The translations under genes and the position numbers were made by a program. Shown piece by piece: positions 1 to 9,803 of a stretch of DNA of 64,000 nucleotides. Within the stretch, counting starts at the first letter, position 1. The number at the start of each line of letters is the position of its first letter. Source of the DNA: Phialophora verrucosa (lineage: Eukaryota; Ascomycota; Eurotiomycetes; Chaetothyriales; Herpotrichiellaceae). The stretch spans positions 1 to 64,000 of the forward strand of contig MSED01000003.1 of NCBI GenBank assembly GCA_002099365.1, written 5' to 3'. The notes under the pieces were generated by a model. The model saw only the letters and a program-made list of their open reading frames with translations, was not told the DNA's origin and ran no database searches.

Positions 1-118
1 CCTAACCCTAACCCTAACCCTAACCCTAACCCTAACCCTAACCCTAACCCTAACCCTAACCCTAACCCTAACCCTAACCCTAACCCTAACCCTAACCCTA
101 ACCCTAACCCTAACCCTA
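1..118. repeat. Telomeric repeat tract (CCCTAA)n
   Basis: About 19 uninterrupted copies of the hexamer CCTAAC/CCCTAA run from the first base to about 118, where they stop at CCCTATTTAAAAT. This is the C-rich strand of the TTAGGG telomere used by filamentous ascomycetes. The 5' end of the window is therefore a left chromosome end. The repeats show no degenerate units. Confidence 0.98.
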
Positions 119-535
119 TTTAAAATAATAGAATCTTAATTAATAAAGGTTATATTACTAATATATTATATAAGGGATAGTAGAATCTTATTTAAAATAG
201 TAGAATCCTAATTAATATTATATAAAAAATAGTAGAATCTTATTTAAAATAGTAGAATTCTAACTAATAAAGGTTATATTACTAATATATTATATAAGGG
301 ATAGTAGAATCCTATTTAAAATAGTAGAATCCTAACTAATATTATATAAGAAATAGTAAAATCCTATTTAAAATAATAGAATTTTAACTAATAAAGGTTA
401 TATTACTAATATATTATATAAAAGATAGTAAAATCCTATTTAAAATAGTAAAATCCTAACTAATAAAGGTTATATTATTAATATATTATATAAGGAATAG
501 TAGAATCCTATTTAAAATAATAAAATCTTATTTAA
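119..535. repeat. AT-rich subtelomeric tandem repeat array
   Basis: Directly inside the telomere, a degenerate unit is repeated. The core AAAGGTTATATTACTAATAT begins near 145, 269 and 392, and in a variant form near 465. Spacings are about 124, 123 and 73 bases. Between the cores lie repeats of TAGAATCCTATTTAAAATAG. Copies differ mainly by C/T and G/A, and no open frame is present. This looks like a telomere-associated repeat under RIP. The unit is not one I recognise. Confidence 0.85.
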
Positions 536-567
536 TATTTTAACTTCCTAATTAGGATAGCGCTAAG

Positions 568-713
568 CTTATTTACGAGGCAATACCTAAAAGTATATTC
601 TTTAAGATTTAGAATGACTAATCTAATAGCCACCATTAGCGTGTTTATAGTTATTGATTAGTCAATCCTAAAGAGGCAGGAATATACTTTTAGGCATTAC
701 CTCGTAGAATAAG
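568..713. repeat. Foldback (MITE-like) inverted repeat
   Basis: The left arm at 568-600 (starting CTTATTTACGAGG) is the near-perfect reverse complement of 680-713 (ending CTCGTAGAATAAG). Complementarity continues inward: TTTAGAATGACTAATC at about 608-623 pairs with GATTAGTCAATCCTAAA at about 656-672. That gives arms of roughly 60 bases and a loop of about 30. The element is less AT-rich than its surroundings. It has no coding capacity, so it could be a MITE or the relic of a larger terminal-inverted-repeat transposon. No target-site duplication is clear. Confidence 0.7.
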
Positions 714-1400
714 TATCTACTATAGATACTTAAATAATATAAAGTTAGGATTTAAATATATTTTTTATATTTTTTAATATTTTAATTTTATTTATATTAT
801 TCTCTATATTATTATCTTTTTATATTATATATTATAATAATAATAATTATAATATAAATTAATTTTTATAATAATAATATTATATTTTAATTTATAATAT
901 TAAATCTTAAGAAAAAATTTAAATTTTAAATTTTTTAATTTTTTAATATAAATTAATTTATATTTTATATTATTATAACTTTAAAATAAAGAAAGAGAAC
1001 TTATAAATTACTAATATAAACTTAATTTATTAATATAATATTTTAAATTTTAAATTTTAATTTATAATCCTTTACTTTAAACTTAAAGTAACTCCTTTAA
1101 TTTTATAACTTTATAAAGATTAACTTAATTTTTATAAAACTTTCGCTATAGATATTATTTATAACTCTCTTTTTAATAAAATTAAAATTTTTATTTTAAA
1201 AAATTTTAGTTAAAAAATTATAAGTCTTTTTTCTTTCTTAGAGTTTTCTTATTATTTCCCCCTTAGGGTTAACTTAATATCTCTATATTAAAGAGGGATA
1301 TTTTGTATTCTAAGACTTAATATCTATAAAATAGACCTTAATAGACGATATTACCGAAAAAACTTAAAGGTTATATAATAAGTACTAAGCGAAATAAGCA
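714..1400. other. AT-rich non-coding region (RIP-type)
   Basis: This stretch is extremely AT-rich, with long runs of A and T and no open frame of any length on either strand. Only faint islands of GC remain (for example around 1255-1275 and 1340-1400). It is consistent with a heavily RIP-mutated transposon or repeat. No transposase or reverse transcriptase signature is readable. Confidence 0.7.
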
Positions 1401-1480
1401 CTAGAATATATCTTAATATCTATTATATAAAAAATCTTAATTCTTATCGATAAGTATTATAGAGTAGGGTAGTAGGTTAA
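1401..1480 (+). repeat. RIP-mutated copy of the 1738-1818 repeat
   Basis: This 80-base segment aligns along its length with 1738-1818. Both contain GAATATATCTTA, TATAAAAAATC, TATCGATA and AGGGTAGTAGGT in the same order. Where they differ, this copy almost always has T for C or A for G, so it is the more mutated member of a direct repeat. Confidence 0.75.
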
Positions 1481-1737
1481 ATTATATTATTAGATAATTA
1501 ATATAGTTTAAAATAAAAAAAATTTTAAAAAATTATTATAATTATTATTAAAATTATTATTATTTTTAATAAAAATTTAAGGTTTTAAATAATTTTAATA
1601 AAACTTAATCTATTTAAGTACTATATTTAGGATTAATTAGACTTAAGCTTAAATAGGGTAAAAGTATTCGAGTAGTATTATCGGACCGGATAAAAGCCTC
1701 TATAACCTGACCCGAAACTTTCCGATCTATAGTTTAA

Positions 1738-1818
1738 CCGGAATATATCTTAGTACTTATCGTATAAAAAATCGTAGTTCCTATCGATAGGTACTATCGA
1801 GCAGGGTAGTAGGTGTAC
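1738..1818 (+). repeat. Less-mutated copy of the subtelomeric direct repeat
   Basis: Partner of 1401-1480, in the same orientation about 337 bases away. It retains CG and other C/G positions lost in the first copy, for example TACTATCGAGCAGGG where the other has TATTATAGAGTAGGG. It ends about five bases before the stop codon of the first gene (1824), so the repeat-rich zone stops sharply at the coding region. Confidence 0.75.
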
Positions 1819-1823
1819 CTAGT

Positions 1824-2789
1824 CTATAACGAAGCGCTTATATCAGGCTTTAGTCGTAGGATACACTGCTGTGTCATAGAAGCCACCATCTTACTATTCT
1901 GGTCCCATAGCTTTGACTCCGCATAATTCCGTGCAACTCCGGCAGTCCGGGTCATCCGCTCTCTGAGATGCCAGCGCCTTACATCGACATCGTTTACAAA
2001 TATCCTTAGAGCGAAATCTAGCGTTGAGGCGGCACCAGCATCATGCATACCCTTGTGATTGTGGATCAGCGGCATGAAAGACGGTCCAGCATCCATCATG
2101 AGTGCCAAAGCTGCTAGGTGTTCGGCTGTCGAGTACAGAGGCTGCGTTGCTCGAAACCAATCCCCAGAGGTTTTGGAAGTGATTGGAAGGTGATCCTGTG
2201 TCGTTCGGATCTGTTTTGCTAGTCCACCGAGAGTCTGCCCCCAGATCCCTTCTGGACAGAACCGATTTTCGAAGAATGTGAGTAAGATGGAGGTATTAGT
2301 GCGATAAGAACGGGCGGCTTCTTCGGTGATATAGCCTTTCGACATAAGCTCTTCGGCTATTTTTTCCACCGATGGACATCGACTCACGTCGCTGTATCGA
2401 GTCTCTGGAGGCGCCGAGTATTCCATCATTGTTGGTTCACTGACATGGAAGTCGGCCTGCAGCGTCATACAGAGCCGCTGTTCTCCGGTCGGAAGGCTCT
2501 GGTGTATATCCACACGTCGGGTGGCAAATGTCCTCGTGTCTCGCAACCGCTGGACTCGACATATCAACTTTTGATCTGTCCTTGCTGGCCCAAGAAAATG
2601 TCCTAGGACTGAATAGAGATTGTAGCCGGGCTTCACAGTGCGAAATGCAGCATGTACACCAAAACCTATCGTACATCCACCGTACGCAATTGGTAGTTGA
2701 TTACCTCCTCGTGCGGGCGGAAACAGTGAGATAAACTCGTCTGGACCGGTCTCTTCGACGCCGATTTGTTCCGCCAGAGTGCTCGCCAT
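1824..2789 (-). CDS. Acyl-CoA thioesterase II (TesB-like, double hotdog)
   Basis: A single open frame of 321 codons, close to the usual length of the TesB/ACOT8 family. These enzymes hydrolyse acyl-CoA to free fatty acid and CoA, often in peroxisomes. The N-terminal hotdog half contains YGGCTIGFGVHAAFRTV (about 36-52) and PARTDQKLICRVQRLRDT. The C-terminal half contains STLDFALRIFVND and ends with the typical LWDQNSKMVASMTQQ. The last residues are SASL, not a clear SKL-type peroxisomal signal. It is the first gene inside the chromosome end and converges on RIP-mutated repeats just five bases beyond its stop. With the acyl-CoA dehydrogenase and acetoacetyl-CoA synthetase downstream it suggests acyl-CoA metabolism. 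The family call is firm; the physiological substrate is unknown. Confidence 0.9.
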   Translation of the reverse strand: MASTLAEQIGVEETGPDEFISLFPPARGGNQLPIAYGGCTIGFGVHAAFRTVKPGYNLYSVLGHFLGPARTDQKLICRVQRLRDTRTFATRRVDIHQSLPTGEQRLCMTLQADFHVSEPTMMEYSAPPETRYSDVSRCPSVEKIAEELMSKGYITEEAARSYRTNTSILLTFFENRFCPEGIWGQTLGGLAKQIRTTQDHLPITSKTSGDWFRATQPLYSTAEHLAALALMMDAGPSFMPLIHNHKGMHDAGAASTLDFALRIFVNDVDVRRWHLRERMTRTAGVARNYAESKLWDQNSKMVASMTQQCILRLKPDISASL

Positions 2790-4607
2790 TATTATGCTCC
2801 CTGCGAAGTCTATCAGTCAAACCCTTGAACTACATGGATTCCGAAGTGTTCAAGAGGACGACGGACGATGAAGTTGAGTCGCGACCACAGGTGTTTCAGC
2901 CGAGGTTCGGTAACGGCTCACTAAATAGGGAAAGTTCACTTGAGCTGTAGGCCCCTTTTCCCGGTAATTGACCGAGATCCCTTCGGTACCTTCCATCTTC
3001 TATATATGGCGTTGGCAATTGCAAATCAGAATGTATACCAAGTTAGAAGCCAGAAGTAAAGGTATGCGAACCCGGCCATGCCTTGGTATTTTGCGATAAG
3101 GTGAACTCTCGCAGTTCGCCTGGAACTGAAATCATCGATCCGCACTGCGCATCAAGCTGCAGTGTGCAGAGTACGGGCAATACGAAATCGATATCCTAAT
3201 AGTTGAATCAGCAGTCCCGCCTCTACCTTACGGGGCATGCCGACAGTCAGCAATGAATCGTAAACATTGTTGATATATAACCTACCTATGTTCGGCATCC
3301 CGCGCGGGCTCCTCCTGAAATGAGACCATCAACCATGACAAGAGACCCGGCACAGCGCCGATTACTGCTGGACAATTAAGCAATGCTTCAGCTGCCGTAT
3401 TAGAGGCATACGAGAGACGTCAGGCTCTAAGTTCCGTCCGTCATCCTGCAGACTGCAGGAATGACAATGCGGAAGTGCTAACACAGCCAATGGCCGCGAT
3501 ATCCCACTCCCAGTTCTTCCTCGAGGAGATGATGGCCATTGCCAACAAATATCCCGAGCTGCAGGAGCCTACATCCAAACGTGCCCTAAGATTACCGCAC
3601 TCCAGGCCATCAGACTCACAGAATGGTCCCTCGCGCGAGAGTCTGGCACTGGTGCAGAATGTTGGACACTTCGAGCAGAGATACGGCCGAGCGCAGTCCC
3701 GAGCTCCGAGCATCTCGACAGCCGGAGCCAGAGACGGCGAACACACTCTCATCGCAAGATCCTCCCCACCCCACTAGATTTTGACCAGGACCAAGCATCA
3801 TCACCACGAAGAGAATTGGGCTCTCAAGACAGGCTGTAGGAGCCACGTCTAGCGAAGGCCACACAGTGGCTATTGTACCGGCCCCACCCTTGGTATGCGG
3901 ACGACCATAAGGATAGGGGAAATCAACTTGCTCGAAACGGCTCTCCGTGATTCCGGATACCCAAGTTCAGAGAGGGTTCGGTTCGAAGATCTGGAAATGG
4001 TGAAGCAAAGGGCAGGCGCCGAGGAACATCTGTTGTTCTTTCTACTTCGCACAGCCGTCACCATGGAAGACAGGCTTTCCACTCGTGCTTCTGCAACGAA
4101 GACGACCTCATACAGCTCTATATTGTACACGAATCTTGCGCCGCAGCTTTACAGATTCCAACGGAGACACGTCACAACCAGACCTGGCGATGGTTGCGAC
4201 CCCAGCACTCGATTGGATATCATGCTGGACTTGCTGGAGCCCCCGCTTAAGATCCCTTTGAGTCCACCCCTGCAGCGAAGCATCTTTCCAGTACATAGGC
4301 CAAGAGTCATTGCCGTTAGAGTCTGGGACCAGAAGCTTCGGGCAGATAAGAGCTATTCTAGTACTCTGAAGGTGGTCTGTTAAGCTCACATCTGTTCTCT
4401 CTTTGTCCTATAAGACGACAAAAGGTCAGTGATGATATAGGGTCCTAAGTCATTCTCGGAATTGCTCTCGTGGCTGGTAGACATTGTGTTGGCTGCTCTG
4501 CGTTCGAAAATAACACCAGCGAAGCAGAAGCGCCGGTATAACAGAGCCATCGATCTGGAAGTCGTAATGTGGCAAGCCGTGTCAGGACTTGGGAGTCCAT
4601 AATATAC
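2790..4607. other. Intergenic region with anonymous open frames
   Basis: About 1.8 kb without a recognisable gene. On the plus strand there is an open stretch around 3320-3774 with no early ATG. A 162-codon frame lies at 3895-4383. Another frame near 3570-3700 reads ALQAIRLTEWSLARESG, faintly like the middle region of a fungal transcription factor. None gives a coherent multi-exon protein, so this may be a decayed regulator gene. 2790-3320 holds the likely promoter of the thioesterase on the minus strand. I see no RNA gene. Confidence 0.35.
3895..4383 (+). CDS. Unassigned open reading frame (162 codons)
   Basis: Begins with ATG and reads MRTTIRIGEINLLETALRDS, later EEHLLFFLLRTAVTMEDRL. It has no motif I recognise, no signal peptide and no membrane segment. 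Another frame of similar length overlaps it on the opposite strand. It could be chance, or a fragment of the possible decayed regulator in this interval. Treat as hypothetical. Confidence 0.15.
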   Translation: MRTTIRIGEINLLETALRDSGYPSSERVRFEDLEMVKQRAGAEEHLLFFLLRTAVTMEDRLSTRASATKTTSYSSILYTNLAPQLYRFQRRHVTTRPGDGCDPSTRLDIMLDLLEPPLKIPLSPPLQRSIFPVHRPRVIAVRVWDQKLRADKSYSSTLKVVC

Positions 4608-6638
4608 CTATAGTTTAGGGCGCGATATATATCTGCCTTGTGCCCTATAGCCTATCGCAGAACCTTCAGGTAGGTTGACGCCCCAGACTATTCGGCAGTC
4701 CCAGTTGATCTGGTCCCTATCACTAACCGCCAACGCTCGCTCCGACGCTTTGACAACGTTCGAAAGATGGAACTCACCTATGCTTCCTTCACCATCGAGG
4801 GTCCAACGTCGCGCAATCTCCATTGCTATCGCATTCGCGTCTCTTGCTGCGTCAAGTGCAAGCAACACACCCGCCACAAGCCATGCAAGTGTGAACATCA
4901 ACTGCCGGCCCATGGCAAGAGCAGAGACCAAGTCACCACGCTTTCTGTCCAGGATCTTGAAATATTCGCTCCAAGCTCGGTCAAGCCTACTTCTCAGCTC
5001 ACCATCCTTGACTCGCGAAATCGCCTTGTCCAACCAAGCGCCGAAAGCAGATAGATGTAGTCCGTTCTTGTTCAGAAGATGTCTGACTACTTCACTGCTC
5101 AACACGTTGGTGGTACCCTCCCATGTCATGTTGGCAGCTGTATCACGCATGAGGCGCGAGATATTGAACTCTGGCTCGTCGGGCTCATCCATATATCCGA
5201 CGCCGCCCATGGCCTCCTGGCACTCTTGCAGCGAAAGGGTACCGGTCTTGCAGATCACAGCCTTAGCCGTCGCAGTCAGAGTCCTCAAGATGATCTCTGT
5301 CTGTTCTCCTGGGGATGGAAGAGGCACGTAGCCCTTTCGTTGGATTTCCTCAGCAGGGAACCCATTATCAGTGAAACTCAGTAATGCAGTAGTGAAGAAT
5401 GCGAGTTGGAGAGCGCCTCGGTGCTTCACTTCCATGTTTGCGAGCATTCGGAGGTGCATCGGAAACGTCCACAAAGGCTGATCGATCGTGGTTCGGACTT
5501 TGGCGAAGCTCTTCGCGATAGCCATGCCCCGACGCCAGCAGGACAGGGCGGTGATAAAGTTGTGGGTTCTGGTCACATTCAGAAGAAGTGCGATGGTAGC
5601 AATTCCGCGGTCCAAGGGGCCGATAAGATGCGCTCTCACGTTGTTGAGCTCCAGTTCGGCGGTCGGAAGTTCTTTGGTGCCCATTTTGTTCTTGAGGCGA
5701 TGAATGCGAACTCCGTTTGTGGCCTGCTGCCGCTTCCCGTCTATATCCACAGTCTTTCTAGTTGGCGCGACAAAGAGACTGAGCTGTCTGGATTCTGTTT
5801 TGGCCAGGATAAGAGCCATGTCGCAGTCGGTAGCTGAGGAAAAGAATTTAAATCCGGACAGAAGATAGTCCCCTTCTTCAATGTTCCCGTGGCGTCCTGT
5901 CTTGTTGGGCAGCGGAGAATACACGGCGACGGTCTCGGAGTTTTGCACATCGCTGCCGCCTGGTCTCTCCGTCATCCACTGAGACGAGATCCAATTCCCT
6001 TCTCGAGCTATAAGTAGGCGATAAATCTCGTGAAATGGATGATCGGCAGGTACGGAGCTCAACTGCTTTGACACGAGCCGTGCAGCTCCGCTGGTCATTG
6101 AAACTGGGCATGAGTATACCGCAGATGAAGCAGAAAACGTATAGTTACTACGTCGTTGTTAGTGATTGCCGTAGTAAGCAGAGTATAAAGGCAAGACTTG
6201 CAATGCATGTTGGACGAGTCTTCGATACTCTTTGAATTCCTCTTCATAGCCGAGTGCTATCACTCTGCCACCACCTATCAGGCCGTGTCATCGAGATACA
6301 TGGGCGACGGCTTACCCATTTTTCGAACCCCATTTTCCCAATGCCTTCCACCCGTGACTGGTCACCAATCGATCATATGGGTAACGGGCACCCCACACGT
6401 TATGAGTCTTGATGTATGGCTGCTGCGACTCGGCGTTTGATATCAATTCATTAATCTCTGGTGAGATAGCCTCCTCCGCAAATTCGGTGAGACGATGATT
6501 GACGACATCAAGGACATACCGTGGGAGGTACCATTCGAGAACCCGTTTATACGACTCGTCCGATGTGAAAGGATTCTCCAGAGCAGGCGGCACCAAGATA
6601 AAGCCACTGTCCACAGTGGAGGGCTTGAGAGGAGACAT
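4608..6638 (-). CDS. AidB-like acyl-CoA dehydrogenase
   Basis: A flavoprotein of the acyl-CoA dehydrogenase/oxidase superfamily, closest in layout to the AidB branch. Three exons are read. Exon 1 (6638-6316) carries GFILVPPALENPF and VTSHGWKALGKWG. Exon 2 (6264-6202) carries ALGYEEEFKEYRRLVQHA. Exon 3 (6147-4608) carries NYTFSASSAVYSCPVSMTSG, then WMTERPGGSDV (FAD/substrate loop), LMRDTAANMTWEGTTNVLS and a hydrophobic C-terminal region. The first intron is GT-AG. For the second, only a GC-AG pair (GCAAGT...GTAG) keeps the frame. The start at 6638 (MSPLKP) is chosen because the conserved N-terminus begins just after it; an upstream in-frame ATG at 6818 exists. Total about 640 residues. It is divergent from the acetoacetyl-CoA synthetase at 7035, suggesting co-regulation. 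Substrate unknown. Confidence 0.88.
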
Positions 6639-7034
6639 GCTTTCAATTTTGACGCTGATGGACCAACCGTTCATTCGTAGAGTTGGAGGTTGTCTGCCCA
6701 TATTAAATGCTCCCTCACAAGTTTCCGCGCAGCATCTCAAGGCGCCGAACGGCGCCGCTAAAAGCCTAGTGCCCGATCTGTTTCGGCGTTTGAAGAGTCT
6801 TGTCAGACAGACAGACATGGACTTGGACCTTTGGAGAAAGGAAAATTTCCCCTGTATGGCCGTTACTCGGCGTAAAACGGCGAAAGCAAGCAGCCGGTGG
6901 AGGCGTACCCCAGCATAAACATCAATGTACTTCGGAGACTACATGAATTCTCACATCGGCTCTGAATTAGAATACCGCCAGTGAAAACCTTGCTTCTATG
7001 TTTGTTGATCTCTGAGACACCGGTAACCATCAAG
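6639..7034. promoter_or_regulatory. Shared divergent promoter region with CGG repeats
   Basis: 396 bases between two divergent starts (dehydrogenase on minus, acetoacetyl-CoA synthetase on plus). It contains the perfect 8-base palindrome CGGCGCCG at 6749-6756 and two direct CGGCG copies at 6868-6872 and 6878-6882. CGG triplets are the usual half-sites of Zn2Cys6 regulators, and one such regulator gene lies at 9.8 kb. That any of these is a real operator is inference. Confidence 0.35.
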
Positions 7035-9200
7035 ATGGCTACTACTAGAGGGAATAGTATCTCGCCTTCCCAACATGAATTTCAACACCAGGCACAGCAA
7101 CTTACACCAATATGGAAACCGACAATTCCTGTCGGTGAGATACCCATGAACATTTACAGGGAGCATATCAACAAGAAGTTCAATCTCCATTTGAAGGACT
7201 CACACGAACTGCAGGAATGGAGCGTGACTGACCCCCAGGCTTTCTGGATTGATCTCTGGGATTTTGTGGGCTTGATACCCGCGTTGCCTCCTGGAGTGAA
7301 GCACGCCTACAATCCGGCCATTCCCATTTCGGAGGTCCCGCCATTCTTCGAAGGAGCATTGATCAACTACGCGGAGAACGTACTGACTCAGCCACTTGTT
7401 AATGACCAGAGCCCTGCTCTGATCGGGTTGAGTGAAAGCCACCACCTCAATGGTGAGGTCTGGACATGGTCAATGTTGCGAGAAAATGTACGGAGAATCA
7501 GGAGTGCTCTACTTAGAAGCGGGATCCGAAAGGGTGATAGGGTGGCTGCTCTGATATCTACATCAGTCTGGTCAGTTGCATTGCTCCTTGGCTCTGCGAG
7601 CATCGGGGCCATCTTTACCTCGATTGCTCCGGATCTTGGACTTGAGGTACGACCCTAATAAAAGAACGTTAGGATAATTCTAAACTTCTCAGGGATGCAT
7701 TTCTCGACTGCAGCAGATACAGCCGTCTGTCCTGTTTGCCGATAGCCACTGCACTTACAAAGGTCAACAGCGTTCCAATGCTCCCAAGATTTCCGCAATC
7801 CTCACGCTACTCAAACCGAACCCAGATCTATTCGTCGTCCCTACAGGACCTACGACGGTATTCCAGCCGTTATCAGACTTCTTGAACAGGTCGAACGACG
7901 GGGACGACTTAGAATTTGTCAGGCTGCCGTTCACAACACCTCTTTACATTCTTTACTCCAGCGGGACCTCAGGTCCTCCAAAATGCCTTGTGCATAGTCA
8001 CGCAGCTATCATACAGCATAAGAAGATTGGAAAGCTTCATAATTCCCTAAAGCCAGGAGAAATTGTCTTCCAATACTCGAGTACGTCGTGGGTCCTCTGG
8101 AACATCATGGTCGGCCACTTAGCCATGGGAAGTACTCTGCTGCTATATGACGGATCCCCTACCTGGCCAGAGCCTCAACGCATGCTGGAAGTTGTCGAAA
8201 AGTTCAGGGTCAACTACTGGGGCACTTCACCAAAGTATCTCAAAGAGCTAGAGTCGACAAGATGTCTGCCCAAGGAAGAATACGATCTTTCAACTCTACG
8301 AATGGTGCAGACCGGAGGATCTCATCTTGCCGCAGACCAGTATCACTGGTTTTACGATGTCTTTCCCTCAAGCGTACATCTCACAAGCGTGACTGGAGGA
8401 ACTGACTTGGTCACTTCCTGGTGTGGAACCGATCCTGCAGGTCCTCTTTTCCCAGGAGAAATTCAAATGCCCATCCTCGGACACGATGTCGATATAGCAG
8501 ATCCTGTTGACGGTCATTCCATCAGGAACACTGGCGAAGCGGGAGAATTTGTCTGCCGAAAACCGTTCCCGTCGATGCCTGTCTACATGTGGCGAGATAC
8601 AACAGGTGAAAAGTACCGAGCATCGTATTTCAGTCGGTACTCGTTCCCATGTTGGGCCCAACATGACTGGGCGAGTGTAAACCCTATCACGAAGGGGTGG
8701 GTAGTGCATGGGAGAAGGTACATTACACCCGTTCTACGAAGGTTCATAATGCTGACCAGGAAAGTGACGGAGTCCTTAACCCACAAGGTATACGATTTGG
8801 CTCCGCAGAGATCTACTCCATCACAGAAGCGGCTCCTTTCTTAGACACGATCGCCACCACCCTTTGCGTTGGTCGGAAGAGGCAAGATCTTGACTTTGAC
8901 GAGTCTGTGTTTCTTTTTGTCGTCATGCGTGCTGGACACACATTCACCAATCATTTAGAGCGACTACTGAAGGACACTCTGCGCAAGTCCCTCAGCCCTA
9001 GGCACGTTCCACGTTTCGTGGTTGAAGTGAGGGAGATTCCGATAACATCAAATGGCAAGAAGGTCGAGACTCTTGTCAAGGAGATCATCTCAACCGGGAA
9101 GATGCCAAGGACCATAAGTTCCACTGTGGTTAATCCAGGCTGTCTGCACGCATTCCAGCATTTCTATCACCTCGAACCACAAGAGCGCGCAAGGTTATAG
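7035..9200 (+). CDS. Acetoacetyl-CoA synthetase (acetoacetate-CoA ligase)
   Basis: An AMP-forming ligase that activates acetoacetate to acetoacetyl-CoA. The exons are 7035-7646, 7693-8717 and 8765-9200, with GT-AG introns of 46 and 47 nt, giving about 690 residues, normal for the family. Exon 1 has FWIDLWDFVGLIP and the partial AMP-binding region SIGAIFTSIAPDLGLE, continued by GCISRLQQIQPSVLFADS in exon 2. The phosphate-binding loop is YSSGTSGPPKCLVHSH. VTGGTDL, TTGEKYRASYF and RSDGVLNPQGIRFGSAEIYS (across the last intron) follow, with the C-terminal lysine loop ITSNGKKVETLVKEI. The start at 7035 sits in a good context (ATCAAGATGG); an upstream in-frame ATG at 6981 is possible. With the thioesterase and dehydrogenase it points to ketone-body or branched-chain acyl-CoA catabolism. 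Confidence 0.93.
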
Positions 9201-9803
9201 GAACGTGCCGAGACTTTGAAATATTCTTCGGCATCTTGAAATCTCCCGCGACGATGGCTGGATACAAGCCTCTTTCTATCGCTTTGCGGTCTCATGATAA
9301 ACCACATTGACATGGTTGCGGCCATCTTTTGCGGTGTCTTCGGGCGGGACACAGGGCCGGGCGGGAAAGGCTTGTTAGAGCAGCCAGGGGTAATTTTGGT
9401 CGTGCTAGATTCATATTTCCTGCTTGTTCAGTTTGCATGTGCACAGAATGGATCTCCCATGTTCTCAACATTCGAGTCCTGGGCGTTTACTTTTCTTGAG
9501 ATGGCTGGCATCTATCGACAAGATCGACCAGACCCCAGCAGCGTCTCCAGTACATTGCGCAAATGGTCGCTTCTTCGCTTTCTAAATAGCACGACGGGGC
9601 GTCCGATTTCTGGGAAAAGACGGATGACACCTCAAATTCCAGCCAAGACAGTAGAGTGAGAAACTTTGACAAATCTGTTTTGTCTCGGCTCGTAATGCCA
9701 AAACCCCACACTGAGGAGGGGTTCTTAGAGCGAATAATATCCACTTCGGCACTTCAACGTCTTCTCTCCATCAGCCTTGTGCTCTCTAACAAAAGCGACA
9801 CAG
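9201..9803. other. Intergenic region
   Basis: About 600 bases between the synthetase stop and the start of a regulator gene. A 121-codon plus-strand frame (9294-9659) has no recognisable motif. I see no RNA gene or repeat. The distal part is the presumed promoter of the 9804 gene. Confidence 0.4.

Noticed and set aside
1..118. CRISPR-like array
   Set aside because: The repeats are contiguous hexamers with no spacers and match telomeric DNA.
9294..9659. 121-codon plus-strand frame after the acetoacetyl-CoA synthetase
   Set aside because: No motif, no splice extension and overlapped by open frames on the other strand; probably chance.
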